DNA of 14,017 bases from DATEPR01 sp036503065 (lineage in GTDB: Bacteria > Actinomycetota > Actinomycetes > Mycobacteriales > Pseudonocardiaceae). Numbering within the stretch: the first letter of the stretch is position 1; each line of letters starts with the position of its first letter. A model generated the notes under the pieces. The model did not search any database. It had not been told where the DNA came from and saw only the letters and a list, made by a program, of their open reading frames with translations. A program made the translations under genes and the position numbers. Shown here in pieces: positions 12,879 through 14,017 of this stretch. Location of the stretch: contig DASXXM010000393.1 of assembly GCA_036503065.1 (NCBI GenBank), forward strand, positions 1 through 14,017. Reading direction: 5' to 3'.

Positions 12879-13056
12879 TCGCGCAGTGCAGCAGGCCGGC
12901 ACGCTGGCGGGGATGGTCAAGCGATGTCGACGAACTGAGATGCCGCAGCGTCGGCGTGTCCGCCTCGTGGAAGGAGCGGATATGTGAACCGTTCTAAGTC
13001 TGCTGGTGACCCTGTAGGTGATCACTCCAGCCCGCCGGGGCGGACCATCCACTGTA

Positions 13057-13074
13057 GTTCGATCAGTATCGAAC
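13057..13074. promoter_or_regulatory. Perfect palindrome GTTCGAT-N4-ATCGAAC, candidate operator
   Basis: A 7-bp inverted repeat with spacer CAGT (13064-13067). It ends 1 bp before a -10-like TACGCT (13076-13081), so a bound repressor would cover the -35/spacer region. The predicted start falls at about 13088, next to an ATG at 13089 that opens only a 7-codon ORF (MSARSSG). Confidence 0.55.
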
Positions 13075-13075
13075 A

Positions 13076-13136
13076 TACGCTATTCGGCATGAGCGCGCGT
13101 TCGAGTGGTTGAGGTGGGGCACCGCGGCGTGGTGCC
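13076..13136 (+). promoter_or_regulatory. -10 box, mini-ORF and leader hairpin upstream of small ORF
   Basis: TACGCT (13076-13081) is followed by a 7-codon ORF at 13089-13112 in leaderless position, then a hairpin with arms GGCACC (13118-13123) and GGTGCC (13131-13136) and a 7-nt loop. The next candidate gene starts at 13164. The arrangement resembles a 5' leader with possible attenuation; this is a guess from layout only. Confidence 0.3.
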
Positions 13137-13163
13137 GGTGTTTCCCGTGGGATGTGGTGTCGG

Positions 13164-13406
13164 GTGAGCGCCGTGTCGAATGACCCTGCCGCCACGACCG
13201 CTTCGCCCGCCGCGGCCGCGCCTGCCCTGTCCTCGACCATGCGCCCGGCGCTGGGCGAGTTCGTCGTGGAACGGGTGGAGACGGTGGCCATGACCGACCA
13301 GCAGTATGGAACGGCGGTCACCACCCTGGCCACGCTGATCGTCGAGTGGGCCAACGGCGCCGGGTCGGATGGCGCCCGCCCTGGTCACACTGGCCCTGAC
13401 CGATAG
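13164..13406 (+). CDS. Small protein of unknown function, accessory-region type
   Basis: An 80-residue protein. It has an Ala/Ser/Pro-rich N-terminus, a core RPALGEFVVERVETVAMTDQ (about 27-46) and a helical segment QQYGTAVTTLATLIVEWANG, then a Gly-rich tail. The central codons carry strong G/C at third positions, so the frame is probably real. I recognise no family; the EFVxERVxTVxMTxxQY...ALAxLI pattern feels familiar from small ORFs of mobile actinobacterial elements. GTG 13164 or GTG 13173 may be the start; GGTGAG lies 4 nt before the latter. It follows a palindrome and leader hairpin, and its 3' end overlaps the convergent DUF2637 gene by 22 bp. Confidence 0.5.
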   Translation: MSAVSNDPAATTASPAAAAPALSSTMRPALGEFVVERVETVAMTDQQYGTAVTTLATLIVEWANGAGSDGARPGHTGPDR

Positions 13407-14017
13407 GTCGGTGGTGTAGTGGCCGTGATGACGGGTGGCTGGGTGTGTCGGATGATCGACACCAACCTGCGGGCACGGCCCGAGCCGATACGCAGGTTCC
13501 TGCGCAGCGTCTCCGCGGAGATCGGCCGCTGGTGGTCGACCCAATGACGGACGTCCTCGTGCCGGGCACGGTCGATCAGATCACCGTCGACCGCATCCGA
13601 TACCCCTCGGTCAGTCCCGTCATCGACATGTGCCTCGACGCTTCGCGACCTGCCGACGACGGGTTTGCCGTTCGCCGCAACGCTGGTGTCATCATCGGTT
13701 GGTGGAGAGTCGGTCAGGGCCGGCCCGCGCCTGATCGACGCGATGGCCTGCAGCAGTCCGGGTCCGACCTCGGCCCACCCGATCAGCAGGAATGGGCCGA
13801 CGGCATCGAACGCGGCTTTGCCGTAGCCGCCGGTGACGATGGGGTCGGCGATGTTGAGTGCGAGGGTGGTGAGGCTGGCGAAGATGAGCAGTCGGCGCAC
13901 CGGGCGGAGTTGGGTTGCGGTGGCGCCCTGGAGGGCGAGATGTCGGGTGCCCATCAGGAGGCCCAGGATGGAGAGGTCGACTACGGGGGCGATCAGGGGC
14001 GCGACCCAGACTGGGAC
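13385..14017 (-). CDS. DUF2637 domain protein, C-terminal part (5' end outside window)
   Basis: The frame is open from the window edge through 13954, so the N-terminus is missing; 210 residues are visible. Hydrophobic segments PVWVAPLIAPVVDLSILGLL and RLLIFASLTTLALNIADPIV are separated by a short polar loop, and are followed by GYGKAAFDAVGPFLLIGWAEVGPGLLQ, the DUF2637 signature as I know it. A polar linker (about residues 95-145) leads to a C-terminal helical block RPISAETLRRNLRIGSGRARRLVSIIR, which resembles a DNA-binding helix-turn-helix. DUF2637 proteins are common on actinobacterial integrative and conjugative elements, where their role is unknown. The ATG at 13954 is internal, inside the membrane region, so it is not the likely start. 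Confidence 0.75.
   Translation of the reverse strand, partial: VPVWVAPLIAPVVDLSILGLLMGTRHLALQGATATQLRPVRRLLIFASLTTLALNIADPIVTGGYGKAAFDAVGPFLLIGWAEVGPGLLQAIASIRRGPALTDSPPTDDDTSVAANGKPVVGRSRSVEAHVDDGTDRGVSDAVDGDLIDRARHEDVRHWVDHQRPISAETLRRNLRIGSGRARRLVSIIRHTQPPVITATTPPTYRSGPV

Noticed and set aside
13057..13074. Actinobacterial SOS (LexA) box
   Set aside because: The LexA consensus is TCGAAC-N4-GTTCGA; here the half-sites are in the opposite order (GTTCGAT-N4-ATCGAAC).

Overview
The window is about 70% GC with strong G/C preference at third codon positions. It has many TAnnnT -10 boxes placed for leaderless mRNAs, and the gene families are actinobacterial (MT0933-like antitoxin, Glp/RimJ/GlpR, Ruc-type FmdB, DUF2637). 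It is a chromosomal segment of a high-GC actinomycete, most likely of the Pseudonocardiales; that rank is an inference. Much of the layout matches the M. tuberculosis Rv0984-Rv0996 neighbourhood as I recall it (moaB2, mscL, Rv0991c/ruc, 5-formyl-THF cyclo-ligase, galU, moeA1, rimJ, Rv0996).

Left part (1-2540): the 3' end of a sensor histidine kinase converges on an SDR-type nucleotide-sugar epimerase with a CX2H/CX2C insert. The epimerase is divergent from a MoaB/Mog-type gene; both have promoters of leaderless type, and a strong hairpin follows moaB. A 300-bp non-coding stretch with short tandem repeats comes next.

Centre left (2788-5778): a divergent pair (an MT0933-like Lys/Ala repeat protein and a small conserved actinobacterial protein), then a leftward series: 5-formyl-THF cyclo-ligase, FmdB/Ruc, SAF-domain protein, mscL. 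A perfect 9-N9-9 CIRCE element (HrcA operator) lies 31 bp upstream of fmdB/ruc. Two exact DnaA-box sequences 20 bp apart lie between fmdB and the SAF gene.

Centre right (5785-9154): an overlapping pair of leaderless promoters drives the cyclo-ligase leftward and, rightward, an 87-codon remnant of galU. Then come a MoeA/gephyrin-like protein without the MoeA catalytic motifs (Glp), a RimJ-type GNAT and a three-TM membrane protein (GlpR). In Corynebacterium, Glp and GlpR act in cell division and polar growth. tRNA-Ala(CGC) closes this block.

Right part (9155-14017): a poorly coding stretch with relic ORFs is followed by a three-gene module: an epoxide hydrolase, a winged-helix AlkZ/YcaQ-like protein whose GTG start overlaps its stop codon, and a divergent WYL regulator with dyad symmetries in the shared control region. 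After a control region with an 18-bp palindrome and a small unknown ORF, the window ends inside a DUF2637 gene typical of actinobacterial integrative elements, so the right edge probably enters accessory DNA.
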